DNA of 64,000 nt from Salvator merianae (lineage: Eukaryota > Chordata > Lepidosauria > Squamata > Teiidae): assembly GCA_003586115.2 (NCBI GenBank), contig QVOM02000034.1, positions 114,026,635 to 114,090,634 on the forward strand, in the 5' to 3' direction. Below, in pieces: positions 11,975-22,755 of the stretch. Under the pieces are notes generated by a model, which saw only the letters and a program-made list of their open reading frames with translations, was not told the origin of the DNA and did no database searches. The position numbers and the translations under genes were made by a program. Every line of letters begins with the position of its first letter. The stretch's first letter is position 1.

Positions 11975-13575
11975 GATGTCTCCTTTCTGTAACATTTTTC
12001 CCTTCCCTTCTCTCCTCTCCTCTCCTCTGCAGTGCACTAGCTTCTAATGTTAAAACTGGACTTTCATGATTCCCCTGCATAGATGTAAACATTCACACTA
12101 ACCCCCATTTCACTGTGAATATTGCATTTCTATGAATGATATACCACACTCACTCACTCTCACACACATATGATAGAGAGATGTGCATGTGATATGCACA
12201 TGAATGCATGTGTGCACTCTTTCTCACACACAAACAGAATTGCACTGTGGAGTGTTTCCTGTTAGGATTCTAGCTAGTGCATCATGAACTTGTTAGGATG
12301 TTCCATTCCATTTATCATTCCTTGTTTCCCTCCTTAAATTTATTGTGGTCATTTAGAATACTATGTTTACCGAACATGGCCATACTTCCCTGGAATATTT
12401 TTGGTCCTTCTCTTTTTTTCCCCCCTATATTGAAATATTTTGGAAGTTCCAGCCCAAGGGTGGTTTGTTTCATTTTGTTGTTTGTTTTTCTTACTGTGTT
12501 TCTCTAGATCCACAAATCTTAGGGGTCCTCCAATTTTGCTTGATATCTCCTCATTGTTCATGAATGCTACATTTTGTGGGCTGGAATTCAAGAGAGTTTG
12601 ATATTAGTTTAGTTGGTATGGAAATGATTTCATCTGAAAGCAAAAGTTGTTGCAGTCAAATAATATGCTACCATTGTATGAAAACTTTTGCATCTAGTGA
12701 AATAAGCTATGCAGAGGTGAATTTATTGACTGGATGTCAAAAATGGAGAAAATACAATCAGTTTTTGAATGTCAAATGGCCTTTCATTCTTCCACCTTGA
12801 GATTCCTGTTTCTATTCTTTCTCTATATTTTATGTCGACGTATTCTTTCAACCCCTTGGAGAGCAGCCAGGCTCTACAGCCTACAGTATGAATATGCCGG
12901 CTATATTCTCTTTTGATCTTCTTCCCTTGATGTGTCAGTTTCTTTGTGGCCTGCCTACTTGTCAAACCATTTTTAGTCTTCAAAACTTTGTATGAATTTT
13001 TAAATAAGCAGCATAGATCTCAGGACATTTGATGAATTTTTAAAGAACTAATGATGCTCCAGTATCACAAACACTGCTGTTTATGTGTTTAATGTATTAA
13101 GGACAATCATTTAGATACAAATTTCTTCACTTACAAACCAGCCGGCCTGCTACAAAAAGACATTTAAAATACATGGAAGTACAGGTGAGGTGGTGCTTAT
13201 ATATCTGTCTTCCTACATTAATGATATTAGCTTGATCTTCAGCTCCCCTGTACAAGTTGCATCAAGAAGCAGAGTGCAATTAGAATAGTCAACAAATGCA
13301 GTAGATGGCAATAGAATTGCAGATTATGTATGCTTTGAAATGTAAAATTAATAGTAAAAAAGAAATGGACAGCAATGCTTATCTCTTTTTAAAAAGAGGC
13401 TGCCTTCTCTTTAGCATAGAGTGTTGAAAGAGATTAATTTGTGAAATGAGTTTATCATTCAGCTTCCAATTGCATTTCTCTGTGGCTTTTATCACCTGTA
13501 TTTCTTAGAAGTAATGACTTAGTAATCTGAGTCAACATGAAACGGGCAAGGCAGATAAAAAATGTTCATGAGGAT
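11975..13575. other. Unassigned sequence, no gene seen
   Basis: No supported gene. Contains a CA/CT-rich patch at about 12150-12240. Nothing else recognised. Confidence 0.55.
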
Positions 13576-13690
13576 AAAATATTTGATTGATTGATCTCAC
13601 CCTATCATGTCACAGATTCAAAGCAAGTTGTAATGTTTTAAAATACAATATTAAAATATAATAGATACAAATTTTAAAATATATAAATAA
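13576..13690 (-). repeat. LINE/SINE 3'-end fragment, minus strand
   Basis: Begins with a GATT tetranucleotide run (the tail, read from the other strand) followed by a short conserved-looking 3'-end block and A-rich TAAAATA text. Four other places in the window (15420, 17460, 51420, 54057) share this arrangement of tetranucleotide tail then a TATATCCC-like block. Probably 5'-truncated non-LTR 3' ends; family not resolved. Confidence 0.4.
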
Positions 13691-14012
13691 AAAATTCAGA
13701 GGGGATTGTGTGAGGGGAAACAAAAACATTTTCAATTCTATTCCAACAATGCCTGTCTTAATTCTGGTGAAAGTTTATTTGATAAGTTTGGAGCTTCTAA
13801 GGAGAAGCCTTACTGATCTAGGCCTGCTCTCATATCATCTTGGATTGGCTGATTCTCAGCAAGCCAGATCCAGAATCAGTGGGGCTGGTGTCATGGCTTG
13901 GATTATCTCAAGCCAGTGATTGTCAATTGCACTGAAAAATACCAATAACAGTCCATGCATTAAAACAAACAAACAAAAAAAGTAATTGCACATCTAAAAT
14001 AAGAACACGTCA

Positions 14013-14074
14013 AAAAGAAGAAGAAGAAGAAGAAGAAGAAGAAGAAGAAGAAGAAGAAGAAGAAGAAGAAGAAG
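14013..14074 (+). repeat. AAG (GAA) microsatellite
   Basis: About twenty uninterrupted GAA triplets, all-purine on the plus strand. A second, longer tract of the same motif is at 44526-44630. Confidence 0.97.
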
Positions 14075-14214
14075 GTTTGCAGACATAATTGAAAATATTT
14101 CATAATTGGAAATATTTCATAATTGAAAATATTTCAAGTTTCAACTTACTCTTAACCCTACTGCAGACTTAAATTTCTCAATTATCTCCAAGCTACTTCA
14201 GATCTAGGTAGACT

Positions 14215-14793
14215 CAAGAGGCCTGTTTGCACTTACAACAGTATAACAGTATAACTAGCACAGTTCGGGCTGGTAGGGTTCGGGTACAGAGAGAGGTCTT
14301 CGCACCTGTCAGCACTGGAACACTCCGCAAGTCGACCAGCACTGGACACAGTGCGAATGGGAGCGTACTAGTTCAGTAGCTGTGTTTGGACCCAGCGGGT
14401 CTGTGTTTGAACCTAGAGGGTCTGTGTTTGAACCTAGAGGGTCTGTGTTTGAACCAGAGGGTCTGTGTTCGAACCTGTGTCTGAAAAGACCACCAGAATC
14501 TGGACCCCAAGGCCCAAACCGGGGTGTGAACCAGCAGACGACACCTGCACGGCCACGCCCCGCTGCCATTTTGAACCTGGAAATGGTGCAAACGCACCTT
14601 TCCTGATCCTCATCTGATCATGCAGGTTGGGTTGGAGACTACAAATTAGTTGACCACAACTGGTTGGATTCAGGTAAGCATCAGGTGGGCTTTGGTAGAT
14701 CTCGGGTCAGCTGAGGCTGTTCGCAAGTGTGGATCCTGTGTTCTAGTGTGCGGCCTGAGACGTACCACTAGCTAAGTGCGAACAGGCCCAAGA
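14215..14793 (+). mobile_element. MITE-like DNA transposon, group A, with 5-bp TSD CAAGA
   Basis: The element runs 14220-14788 (569 bp). Its ends GGCCTGTTTGCACTTA and TAAGTGCGAACAGGCC are near-perfect inverted repeats, and both are bordered by CAAGA (14215-14219, 14789-14793), an exact 5-bp target-site duplication. Inside are a 21-bp minisatellite (14393-14480), the conserved TGCCATTTTGAACC and GTGCAAACGCACC blocks, and a CATCAGGTGGGC block shared with the other group A copies. No transposase frame; it would depend on an enzyme encoded elsewhere. A 5-bp duplication is compatible with some hAT or Transib-like transposases, so the superfamily is left open. Confidence 0.88.
14393..14480 (+). repeat. 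21-bp minisatellite inside group A MITE
   Basis: Four to five tandem units of 21 bp, each starting GTCTGTGTTTGAACC, with slight changes in the last units. The opposite-strand copy of the same array occurs in the MITE at 20595-21164. The period is a multiple of three, so all frames stay open and give repetitive pseudo-proteins; these are not genes. Confidence 0.9.
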
Positions 14794-15419
14794 ATTCTGC
14801 AATAGCTATCATCTTCAACATGCAGACAGTGATTCTTTGGTCCCAGTCATCCCAACAGCCTCTGCAATAGGTCTTTCTTGTAGCAGGCCTACTCAAGCCT
14901 CTGCTTCTGCTGTTTGACTCCAACATCAGTGAGTGGCAATTCCAATTTAGCCCCAGGATGTAAAGGGCCAATCCTGTGGTATCGCTATTCCAGGAAAACA
15001 AACTTACCGTTTGGAGGCAGTCTTTCTCTGTCTTCTCAGGACTCATCCTGCTCACTGATTCTCAGCTCTTTCTTCCTGCAGAGAGACTGCCTCTTTCCTC
15101 TTTTCTTTCTGGCTTACAGCAAATTGTGCCTCTTTATTTCCATGCAATGATGTCATCACACAGGCTGATGGAGTCATGGCTTTGAAAACAGCTGGGAGGA
15201 GGCGAACAGCCACGAGCAAGTTGGCCTGAGCGGTATGGATATTTGGTATGCTTCATAAAGCTTTCAAAATGTTTTGCACACCTCAATTTTTTTTTATTCT
15301 AGCAAACAGCTATATTTAATGTGGAAAAACTGTAGCCTGAAAATGTATTTCAGATCATATGTCTAAATCCTATCACAAACTGGATAAGAAACCCTATATG
15401 TAGTTATGCATAATATCTC

Positions 15420-15545
15420 CTTCATTCATTAATTTGTTCATTCAAAAATTATATCCCACTCTTCATCAGAAGGTCCCAGATCAGATTGCAATAACAATAA
15501 CAATAACAACAACAACAACAACAACAATAATAATAGATAGATAGA
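15420..15545 (-). repeat. LINE/SINE 3'-end fragment with AAC/AAT repeat
   Basis: ATTCATTAATTTGTTCATTC followed by TATATCCCACTCTTCATCAGAAGGTCCC, the reverse of a non-LTR 3' end with a tetranucleotide tail, then an AACAAT/AAC/AAT microsatellite at about 15491-15535. Truncated; family unknown. Confidence 0.45.
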
Positions 15546-16506
15546 TATGAGAAATAGGCCTAAAACATATTTAAAATATAACACTCCCTTACAACTCTAG
15601 TTAGTTCTTGGAAATTTATTTGAATCTTATGAGACTACTACTAAATATGAACAAGATCTTTTGGAAGGAGCACATATTTTCAGCAATTAGATTTGAACTT
15701 AAAATGGGTCAAGTGTCTTTAATATGCTATATGCTATAATATAATCTTTATTTCAAAAAAACTCCTCCAATTTACAGCTCTTCATTTCAATGATGGCTAT
15801 ATACAATTTGCATTTTAAACAGTTAGGATATTCCTTACCTCTTAGAACATAAACATAATTACAAAGAAATTCCTGAAAGCAATTTCTGCACAGTGAGCTC
15901 TTTTAATTTATTTACTTAAAGTAGCACATATCTAAATTTGTTTAAGTAAATGAAGCATATCAGACAAGCCAAAAAGCCACCCTGAGGACACTAGAGCAGA
16001 AAAGAAAGAGAGAAAGCAAAGAGGATGGTTTTCACAATTTTCTTTTATTTCTTGTTTGAAATCTCTCCTCAAATAAATTTATTTTATCCTTAATTTATAG
16101 TAGCTGAACTCTGAATCATAATATGACATTTAATCATTTTATCTACCTCTGCTAAACTTGCTACTTAGAAAGTAAAACTTTCAGGTTTCAATATACAAAT
16201 AATATTGTTGAAGCTTTCATATTTATTTTAAAAAGGATCTATTTATTTTTTCTGTTTGCTCTTGACAGAATTTCCATTTACAGAAGACACAGTGTGAAAA
16301 ATTGCCTTATTTTAGCAAATAGTTTTTCTTGTGAATGAGACATTACTCAACATTATTTGGTGCATTTTTTTCAATCTACATTTTTTTGCTTGAATCTCTC
16401 TTTATACTCATACCCCACAGTAAAATTTCACGATTTCTGTCATTTCTGTACTTATCATTGGAATGGATCATGGCCTACTTCAGGACCTCTTTTGGTTGTA
16501 TGTTAA
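15546..16506. other. Unassigned AT-rich sequence, no gene seen
   Basis: No gene or full repeat recognised. Short open frames only. Confidence 0.55.
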
Positions 16507-16733
16507 GGCCTTTCCATACTTTGCACTATCCTGGTACAGTGAACAATATGGCCTACTCATGGGTCTCACTCTTCCACCCTGTCTGTGTTGGATGGAGCAC
16601 AGCACAAACCAGGTGCCTCCAGAAATTGCAGAACACTGAGACTGCCTCCAAAGGTTACACAATCTTCAGGACCAGTGTGGCAGCTGTCCTTGAATGGTCC
16701 AGCTGCTCCAGGAAAGGTAAGTGCAGAAACACC
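16507..16733 (+). mobile_element. Possible short MITE with GGCC / GTGCAGAAA ends
   Basis: Left end GGCCTTTCCATACTTTGCAC and right end GGTAAGTGCAGAAACACCC resemble the terminal sequence of the other GGCC elements. The match is imperfect and the flanking bases give no clear duplication. Overlapping open frames up to 143 codons have no motif. Confidence 0.4.
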
Positions 16734-16834
16734 CTTAGAGTGGACCAGAGACCCCATCCCTCCTAGTATGCTCCACCACACAAAATAGTCTATCAGTAAG
16801 CTTCTTTTTTTGAGGCCTACCGGTGTACTAGGTA

Positions 16835-16893
16835 ATGGTATCTTGGACCATGGAGGTATGCAGATAGCATGCCTCCATGGTCCAGTATACCAT
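16835..16893. repeat. 27-bp-arm hairpin
   Basis: Bases 16835-16861 and 16867-16893 are inverted repeats with 24 of 27 positions paired and a 5-base loop; the core word is GGACCATGGAGG. Probably the centre of a small foldback element. A transcribed hairpin is possible but nothing in the sequence shows transcription. Confidence 0.8.
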
Positions 16894-17459
16894 GGAGGAA
16901 CCATTTCAGCAAGGTAAGCAGTCAAATGGGACCCCAGGAGCTCTGAACACCAGGAACTTTTGTTCCTGGCTGTTGGAGCTTCCAGAGATCTTCCATGCTG
17001 ACTCTGAAGCTGTCACAAGCTTCAGAGCAGGCATAGGGGCTGGGCCAGAATAGGCTGCCCAAATGTGGATGGCCTTGTTCTGTGCCACATATAGTTTAAG
17101 ACAGATTGCATATACTGGAACAGCAAGATTGGATCATGGAAGATAAATGTGGAAAAGATCTCCAATTCTGCATAAGGATGCAATTGAGTATTAGGCTACT
17201 ATGCCAAGAGCATGTTTCAGGCTTGATTTAGCAAATGTTTTCCTGAAACTGAATTAATTGCAGGGTCACTTGAAAACAAGTGCTTATGACAAAAGCAATT
17301 TCTACATATTCAACAATGGCTGAGTTAGAAATTATGTGATTTTTCCCCTTCCAGTGTAATGTTTTAAATATGTGAATGGACACAATTTTTTCTCTGATCA
17401 CAGCATTGTCAACTGGTAAAGATTTGACAGTGAATTTAAACTATCTGTTGTGATAGTTT
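16894..17459. other. Unassigned sequence, no gene seen
   Basis: The 16920-17090 part has wording (AGCTCTGAACACCAGGAAC, GCTGTCACAAGCTTCAG) that may be an eroded group B MITE, but no ends can be placed. Confidence 0.4.
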
Positions 17460-17570
17460 TCACAGGTTATTTATTACTTTATTTACATTTATATCCCCCG
17501 AGGTCCCAGAGTGAGTGAGAACAATTAAAATACATACAAATAGAAATTTAAAAGAGTTTAAAATAATGTC
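17460..17570 (-). repeat. LINE/SINE 3'-end fragment, minus strand
   Basis: TTATTTATTACTTTATTTAC followed by TATATCCCCCGAGGTCCC and then A-rich text: on the minus strand this is a GC-rich 3' block, GGGGGATATAAATG, and an AAAT-like tail. It resembles the layout of the L2 3' end at 1823-1893 but is much shorter and more diverged. Confidence 0.5.
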
Positions 17571-17698
17571 ATGCCCAGAGGAGAACTATTTCTTCTGCCA
17601 AAGAAACAGGTAAATTAATGATGTTTCTATTTGTTCCAAGTTAGTTGAAATGCATTCTCCATAACTATGTTAGTCTTTTGTCTGCCTTGACTACTATG

Positions 17699-18221
17699 GG
17701 CCTTTTCACATTTGCTTGCCATGGACTGCTCCAGCGAGACGAGCAGCTAAAATGATCTACCAACTGAAGTGGATCATATGTCCTGGAATAAGGCTATCTG
17801 CATTTGGACAGCTGTCATGGAACAGCTGTTATGGAACAGCTTTGGAGCTGATCCCCACAAGCTCTGACAGCCAGAAATTAAAGTTCATGTCCTCAGAGTT
17901 CCAAAGGACCCACTTTGACACCAGACTTTATTGTGCCACCAAAACAGGAGCACCTGGCAAACTGGAACACTGAGCCATGTGCCTTCTGAACCACTCTGTC
18001 ATCCAATTTAATAGCCACTGAGACTCCAGTAGGCCTTTTTTAAACAAGCAAAGCAATAAACTGAACGAGGAAGCCAGTTTGGTCTCCTGATCTGGTCTAC
18101 ACTCAATCCAGAACAGATAGGGCATACTGGCATGGGGCAGGGCCTTCCTTAATCTACGCCAGCATGCTGAAGAGAGGTCTCTGAACCTCTTCATATATCA
18201 CACCAGAGGTGTGAACAGGCC
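17699..18221 (+). mobile_element. MITE-like DNA transposon, group B
   Basis: Ends GGCCTTTTCACATTTG and GTGTGAACAGGCC are inverted repeats enclosing 523 bp. Interior matches 10560-10980 over several blocks (AAAGTTC...CCTCAG, AAAGGACCCACTTT, CTCCTGATCTGG). Flanks read CTATG on the left and CTTAT(G) on the right, close to but not an exact 5-bp duplication. No transposase frame. Confidence 0.75.
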
Positions 18222-18903
18222 CTTATGTGATCCTAATACACAAGCTACTGTGGTACAAGGATCTACTGGATCCAAAATCTTTATATGGTGCAATCATGCC
18301 CGAGGCCAACTTAATTCTAACACCTTTTTATGTCCTGCAGATATCTTGCTGGTTGGGAATGATGGGAGACGGAATTTAACTGCACACACACACACTATTG
18401 TTTGTTCTGAACAGGATATATTAACAAATCACTGACCACTAGTAGAAAATCAGCCTTTTCTGCATAACACAAGGATATGTATATTATTTATATTTTGTGC
18501 GATCTTTCATCCTGCGGCTGCGTCATTAACTCATGACTAGATCATCGTCTCAAGCAATCAGAACATTCCAAGCAATCTATTTTTAATGTGAAATACTTCA
18601 AGATTTTAGAATGGGATATGCTATGAAAATAGTTTAATAAAATAAAGGTATAATTATAAAATGAATATTTAATTTACAGTAGTGGTGTGTGTAGTAAGGT
18701 GTGTTTGTGTGTGTCATTTGAAAATTACTAAGCATTTTGTTGGAACACTTCTTCCTATTATCACTTGCATGATTATCTAACTAGTCTTGTATTTGTTTTT
18801 GTTTTTGAAGCAAGACATTTTACAATGCATCACATGTAAAACATTTCCTAAGACAGATGGAGTCTCCTCCCAATTGCATGGGCCTCTGCAAAGTGCAGAT
18901 GCA
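18222..18903. other. Unassigned sequence, no gene seen
   Basis: No gene recognised. A TG-rich patch lies at about 18684-18716. Confidence 0.55.
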
Positions 18904-19586
18904 CTTGGGGCCTGTTCGCACTTAGGCAAGCAGAACGTTCCAATTAGCATGCTTCAGGCTGGTGCAGATGAGGAGAGGTTCTGCACATTCACACCCGTTG
19001 GCGGTAGACCGTACCCGAAGCTAGCCGACTGCCGCATCAATGCAAATGCTTCAGCACCAGGTCCGTACCTGCTCCTTCACCGGCGCCCGGACATCCCTCC
19101 CTCCGTTGCTCGCCATTGGCGGAGCGCTCTTTCCTAGTGGTGTCATTTTCGCAGCCACGCTCCGAAGCTGCGGAGCCGACTTCGCATCTGGCGATAGGCG
19201 GAAGAGGCAGGATTACGAAGCCGTTGCGAAGACGGGGGGAACCGGACACAGCTTCGTCCTCGCTTACGAAGTACACTCCAAAGCAGGTGGGCATCTTCGT
19301 AGCGAGGAACGGTGCATGCGGAAACCAACTACATCCGCCGACGACAGGGCGACGGACAGGAAACAAAAGATGAGGGGAGTGTGAAAGCACCGTCCCCGAT
19401 CTTCACTCGATCACACAAGTCGGAATAAAGACAAGTAATTACTTGTCTTGCCTTACTCAACATCAGGTATGAATCGGGGGAGGTTGGGTTCGGATCAGGT
19501 GAGGCACGCGCCCGCAGCAGTGCGAAGCCTCCATTCCAGCAAGCGGCCAAGAACGGTCTACTGCTGTAGTGCAAACAGGCCCTTGG
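18904..19586 (+). mobile_element. MITE-like DNA transposon, group A, CpG-rich copy with 5-bp TSD CTTGG
   Basis: Element 18909-19581 (673 bp) with ends GGCCTGTTCGCACTTAG and GTAGTGCAAACAGGCC, bordered by CTTGG at 18904-18908 and 19582-19586. It shares with the other group A copies the block GATC..CACTCGATC, AAGTCGG and ATCAGGTGAGGC order. It is far richer in CpG and GC than its surroundings (for example GCGCCCGG, GCGGAGCG, TTCGCATCTGGCG), the state expected before methylated CpG has decayed, so it is probably the youngest copy here. A 22-bp perfect palindrome centred on AAGTAATTACTT lies at 19428-19449. Several open frames of 60-117 codons on both strands are a by-product of the high GC and carry no transposase motif. 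Confidence 0.87.
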
Positions 19587-20244
19587 TTAGTGAGTGTCCC
19601 TGATGCTCACTAGCTTAAAATGTGAACAGGCCCCAAGAGTGGTTGGTAGAAGGTCAACCAACCTCTTCCTGTGATTCTGATATGGTATACAAAATAGCTA
19701 TGGGCTACTGTTTCTAGGATATTGTATAGTCAAGACCAGAAACACTTGTGGTCTTATTAAATACTCTGGACTTATTAAACAATTGTTTGGATTTTCATCT
19801 TTCAACTCTCTTTTCTTAGCACCCTCTGACTTTCTCTGTCGTACTGTTTTCTGATGCTCCCCATTCATTTTGGTTTTGGTATGTTCGCATCATAGTGGTT
19901 TCTATGATATGGCAGAGGATACCTCCAACTTACTTATCAATGCCGTAAGGGCAGGGAGAGAGTTAAGAAAATATACAGGTGGGAGGAAAATCCTGTGTTA
20001 TGCATATTTAATCAATGTCCAAGAAGAGGGTTCTTCAGCAGCTGTAGCTTACAATGCAGTACCTGCAAAAAATCTCTCTTCCAGACAAGTGGATTTTTAA
20101 TGGCAGTTCTATTAGAGAAAGCAGCAGAAAGCTACACCTATTCAAATTCCCTCTTCTTGGACAACCCTACAGCAGAGGATTTTCCTTCCACCTATATATA
20201 CTCTAAAGTGCTTACCTCTGAGGGTGAAAAAAGATACTTTGTCC
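19587..20244. other. Unassigned sequence with a stray MITE end
   Basis: AAAATGTGAACAGGCCCC at about 19617-19635 looks like an extra right end of a GGCC element without a matching left end. The remainder is unassigned. Confidence 0.45.
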
Positions 20245-20319
20245 CTATATCTATATCTGTATCTGTATCTGTATCTGTATCTGTATCTGTATCTGTATCT
20301 GTATCTGTATCTGTATCTG

Positions 20320-20370
<51 letters not shown>
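20245..20370 (+). repeat. Compound ATCTGT / ATCT microsatellite
   Basis: About eleven ATCTGT hexamer units change abruptly into about twelve ATCT tetramer units. The hexamer looks like an ATCT array that picked up a GT variant. It produces repetitive open frames that are not genes. Confidence 0.95.
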
Positions 20371-20594
20371 GTTGCCTCTTCTCCTTTTCTCTCATTTTGC
20401 AAAGCTTGAGGACCAGTAATGGTTTACAGACCACAGCCTGACATTCCTTCATTTACTACATATTTTTTATATGAGTACTGAAAAGTTTGTGAATACATTA
20501 ATCCCTTATATGCCACTGCACTTTGGTTCCTACACACTGTCACATAGTTCAAAACTGTGTTATGCAAGTAATTGGAACCTATAGGGACTAAGAG

Positions 20595-21164
20595 GGCCTG
20601 TTTGCACTTAGAGTGGTAAGTTTCAGGACGTACACTAGAACGCAGGATCCGCACTTGTGAACAGCCGCAGCTGACCCAAAATCTACCAAAGCCCACCTGA
20701 TGCTTACGTGAATCCAACCATCTGTAGTCAACTAATTTGTAGTCTCCAACCTGACTTGCACGATCAGATGAGGATCAGTGGAGGTGCATTCGCACCATTT
20801 CTGGGTTCAAAATGGCAGCGGGGTGTGGCCGGCGGGGCTGCGCAGGTGCAGTCTGCTGGTTCACATGCTGGTTCGAACCTTGGGGTCCAGGCCCTGGTGG
20901 CCTTTTTGGACACAGGTTCGCACACAGACCCTCTAGGTTCAAACACAGACCCTCTGGGTCCAAACACAGACCCTCTAGGTTTGAACACAGACACTCTAGG
21001 TTCAAACACAGACCCTCTAGTACAGTCCCATTCGCACTGTGTCCAGAGCTGGTAGACTTGTAGAGTATTCCAGCGCTGACAGGTGCGAAGACCTCTCTCT
21101 GTACCAGAACTCTACCGGCCCAAACCGTGCTAGTTATACTGTTATACCATTGTAAGTGCGAACA
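20595..21164 (-). mobile_element. MITE-like DNA transposon, group A, inverted relative to 14220-14788
   Basis: Left end GGCCTGTTTGCACTTA is intact; the other end reads TTGTAAGTGCGAACA and then lacks the final GGCC, so no target duplication can be read. Interior is the reverse complement of the 14220 copy: ACCCAAAATCTACCAAAGCC, CCACCTGATGCTTACG, AAATGGCAGCGGGG and a five-unit 21-bp minisatellite at about 20928-21021. The two copies are about 6.4 kb apart in opposite orientation and so form a large inverted repeat. Confidence 0.85.
20928..21021 (-). repeat. 21-bp minisatellite, second array
   Basis: Reverse complement of the array at 14393-14480; units read ACAGACCCTCTAGGTTCAA on the plus strand. 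Unit-to-unit changes (TCTGGGTCC, TCTAGGTTT) differ from the first array, so the arrays have evolved separately since the copies split. Confidence 0.88.
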
Positions 21165-22249
21165 TTGTAATGAGAAGCTCAGTTTTCACAAACTGCCCTT
21201 TCAGTTAGGTTTTTTAAGCTGATTAAAATACAGAAGCAGACCAAAGATATGGGTTAAACAGTATATACAATTTTTGACTTAAGTTATGTGACATTTCAAG
21301 GTCAGACAGACAACAGTATCAATCTCTGCTGCAATTTATCTGGTTTCTTTTAGTTTCCTTTTCAAGTACTTCAGCAAACAGACCACAAATTTGTTGTAAG
21401 GAATATCTAAACAGATACTTAGTCAAAAGCAGTAAATAACCTTCATTTTTGCAGTCTCAGAAGAACTTGGCCTTGCTGCTTTTCCCAGTGATGCCATCTT
21501 GAATCTCCACAAACAAAAGAAATAGTTGTTTTATACTTAATGTAACTTAGAAGAAATGACAAAAAAAAAAAAAAAAAATAGAGATATAGGGAATAAAGTC
21601 TCTATTACCCATACGAGTGCATTGAGTCAAGATTCAATAAATCCACTGATAACACAATACATCCACAAGGCTTCAGAAAGCAAATCTGTACCTGCTCTTC
21701 TGGATTTCACATTAACCTCCTCAAAGAAAACAAGTGGCAGCCAGGGAAGATCTTCAGTAATAAACCATACTCCTCTGAGAGGTCTAACTCTGCTACAAGG
21801 AAATAACTCAATTTTTAATGCTTCATGTACGCTCCCTAGTAGAAATGTGCCACACTGGTTCTATATGACCTCTGTTCATATCAAATGGAGGGGTTCAAAG
21901 TCTTCATTTCTGACCCCCCCCCCCTCTGTTTGATTTAAGTGTTTGAAGTAGAATCAAACTTATTCAACAAGCTGTTCTAAGAACAGTTTGAAATGCCTGG
22001 GCCTTTACGAGAAGCATACTTCTATCTCTGCCCCCAGTCACTAATATTGATATTTCATCACATATTGGTTTCTGTGTTGCAGTTCAAGTTGCAGTGGTTA
22101 CTGGCTTAAAGGTTGTTGGCTTCTTTGTTTAGTGTGTTCTGCTGTCGGGGAAACTGATCTAACAAGAAACAAGGAAGGAGAAAAGAGCTTGATGGAGGGA
22201 ATTTATGAGTATAAAAGGACTCAGATAAGATTTTTTTTCCCATTGAAAC
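21165..22249. other. Unassigned sequence, no gene seen
   Basis: Poly-A run at about 21561-21578 and a C run at about 21915-21924. No gene supported. Confidence 0.55.
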
Positions 22250-22755
22250 ATTTTGGAGAGCTGCTGCAGTTTGTGAGTCCTGCCTCAAAGTTGGTGGTTG
22301 AGTTCTCTGCTCTGCTGTGACTTTTGCATCTGACTTTGGATGCTGCTCTCTTTGCTATGATGGATGTGCCAGTGTGACTGAGTGCTGCTTTACTTCTCTA
22401 GTCTCACCCTTAACTGGTGCTTGATTTAAGGACTATATTAGGGGAGTAGGTGGGGAGTCCTTGTTGGGTAGTGTTAGGATTAGTTTAGCGTTATGAAAGT
22501 TATGAAAGTTTGGGTTGTTGCTTACCTGTTGTTTGCCTGGCAGGGTTTTAGGGCAGGGAAGGTTATGATCAGAGGGCAGAGCCTGCTGTATGATTCATCC
22601 CTGCCTCAAAGTTTGTGATTGGGTTTTCTGTATTTCTGTGACTTATATTGTTGACTTTAGGTACTGCTTCTCTCTTGTTTGCTTAATGTGTATGCCAGTG
22701 TGACTGTGTCCTGATTTGCTTCTAGTCTGTCCCTTACCTGGTGTTGCACTTGGCA
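22250..22755 (+). repeat. Diverged direct repeat, two units about 324 bp apart
   Basis: 22280-22405 and 22603-22730 share CCTGCCTCAAAGTT, a TGACTTT...GACTTT(A/G)G block, and GCCAGTGTGACTG followed by CTTCTAGTCT..CCCTTA. The spacer holds a GTTATGAAA doublet at about 22490-22509. Either an old tandem duplication or two ends of one repeat; class unknown. Confidence 0.65.

Noticed and set aside
11502..12092. 196-codon minus-strand open frame
   Set aside because: It covers most of a MITE and runs past its right end, and has no domain or conserved motif, so it is probably chance.
14309..14606. Repetitive open frames with Ser-Asn-Thr-Asp-Pro or Gly-Ser-Val-Phe-Glu repeats
   Set aside because: Translation of the 21-bp minisatellite in all frames, not a protein repeat.
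19037..19390. Overlapping 85-117 codon frames on both strands
   Set aside because: They come from the high-GC, stop-poor text of the CpG-rich MITE; neither strand shows family motifs.
20245..20370. CRISPR-like regular repeat
   Set aside because: Units are contiguous with no spacers; it is a microsatellite, and the 21-bp arrays likewise have no spacers.
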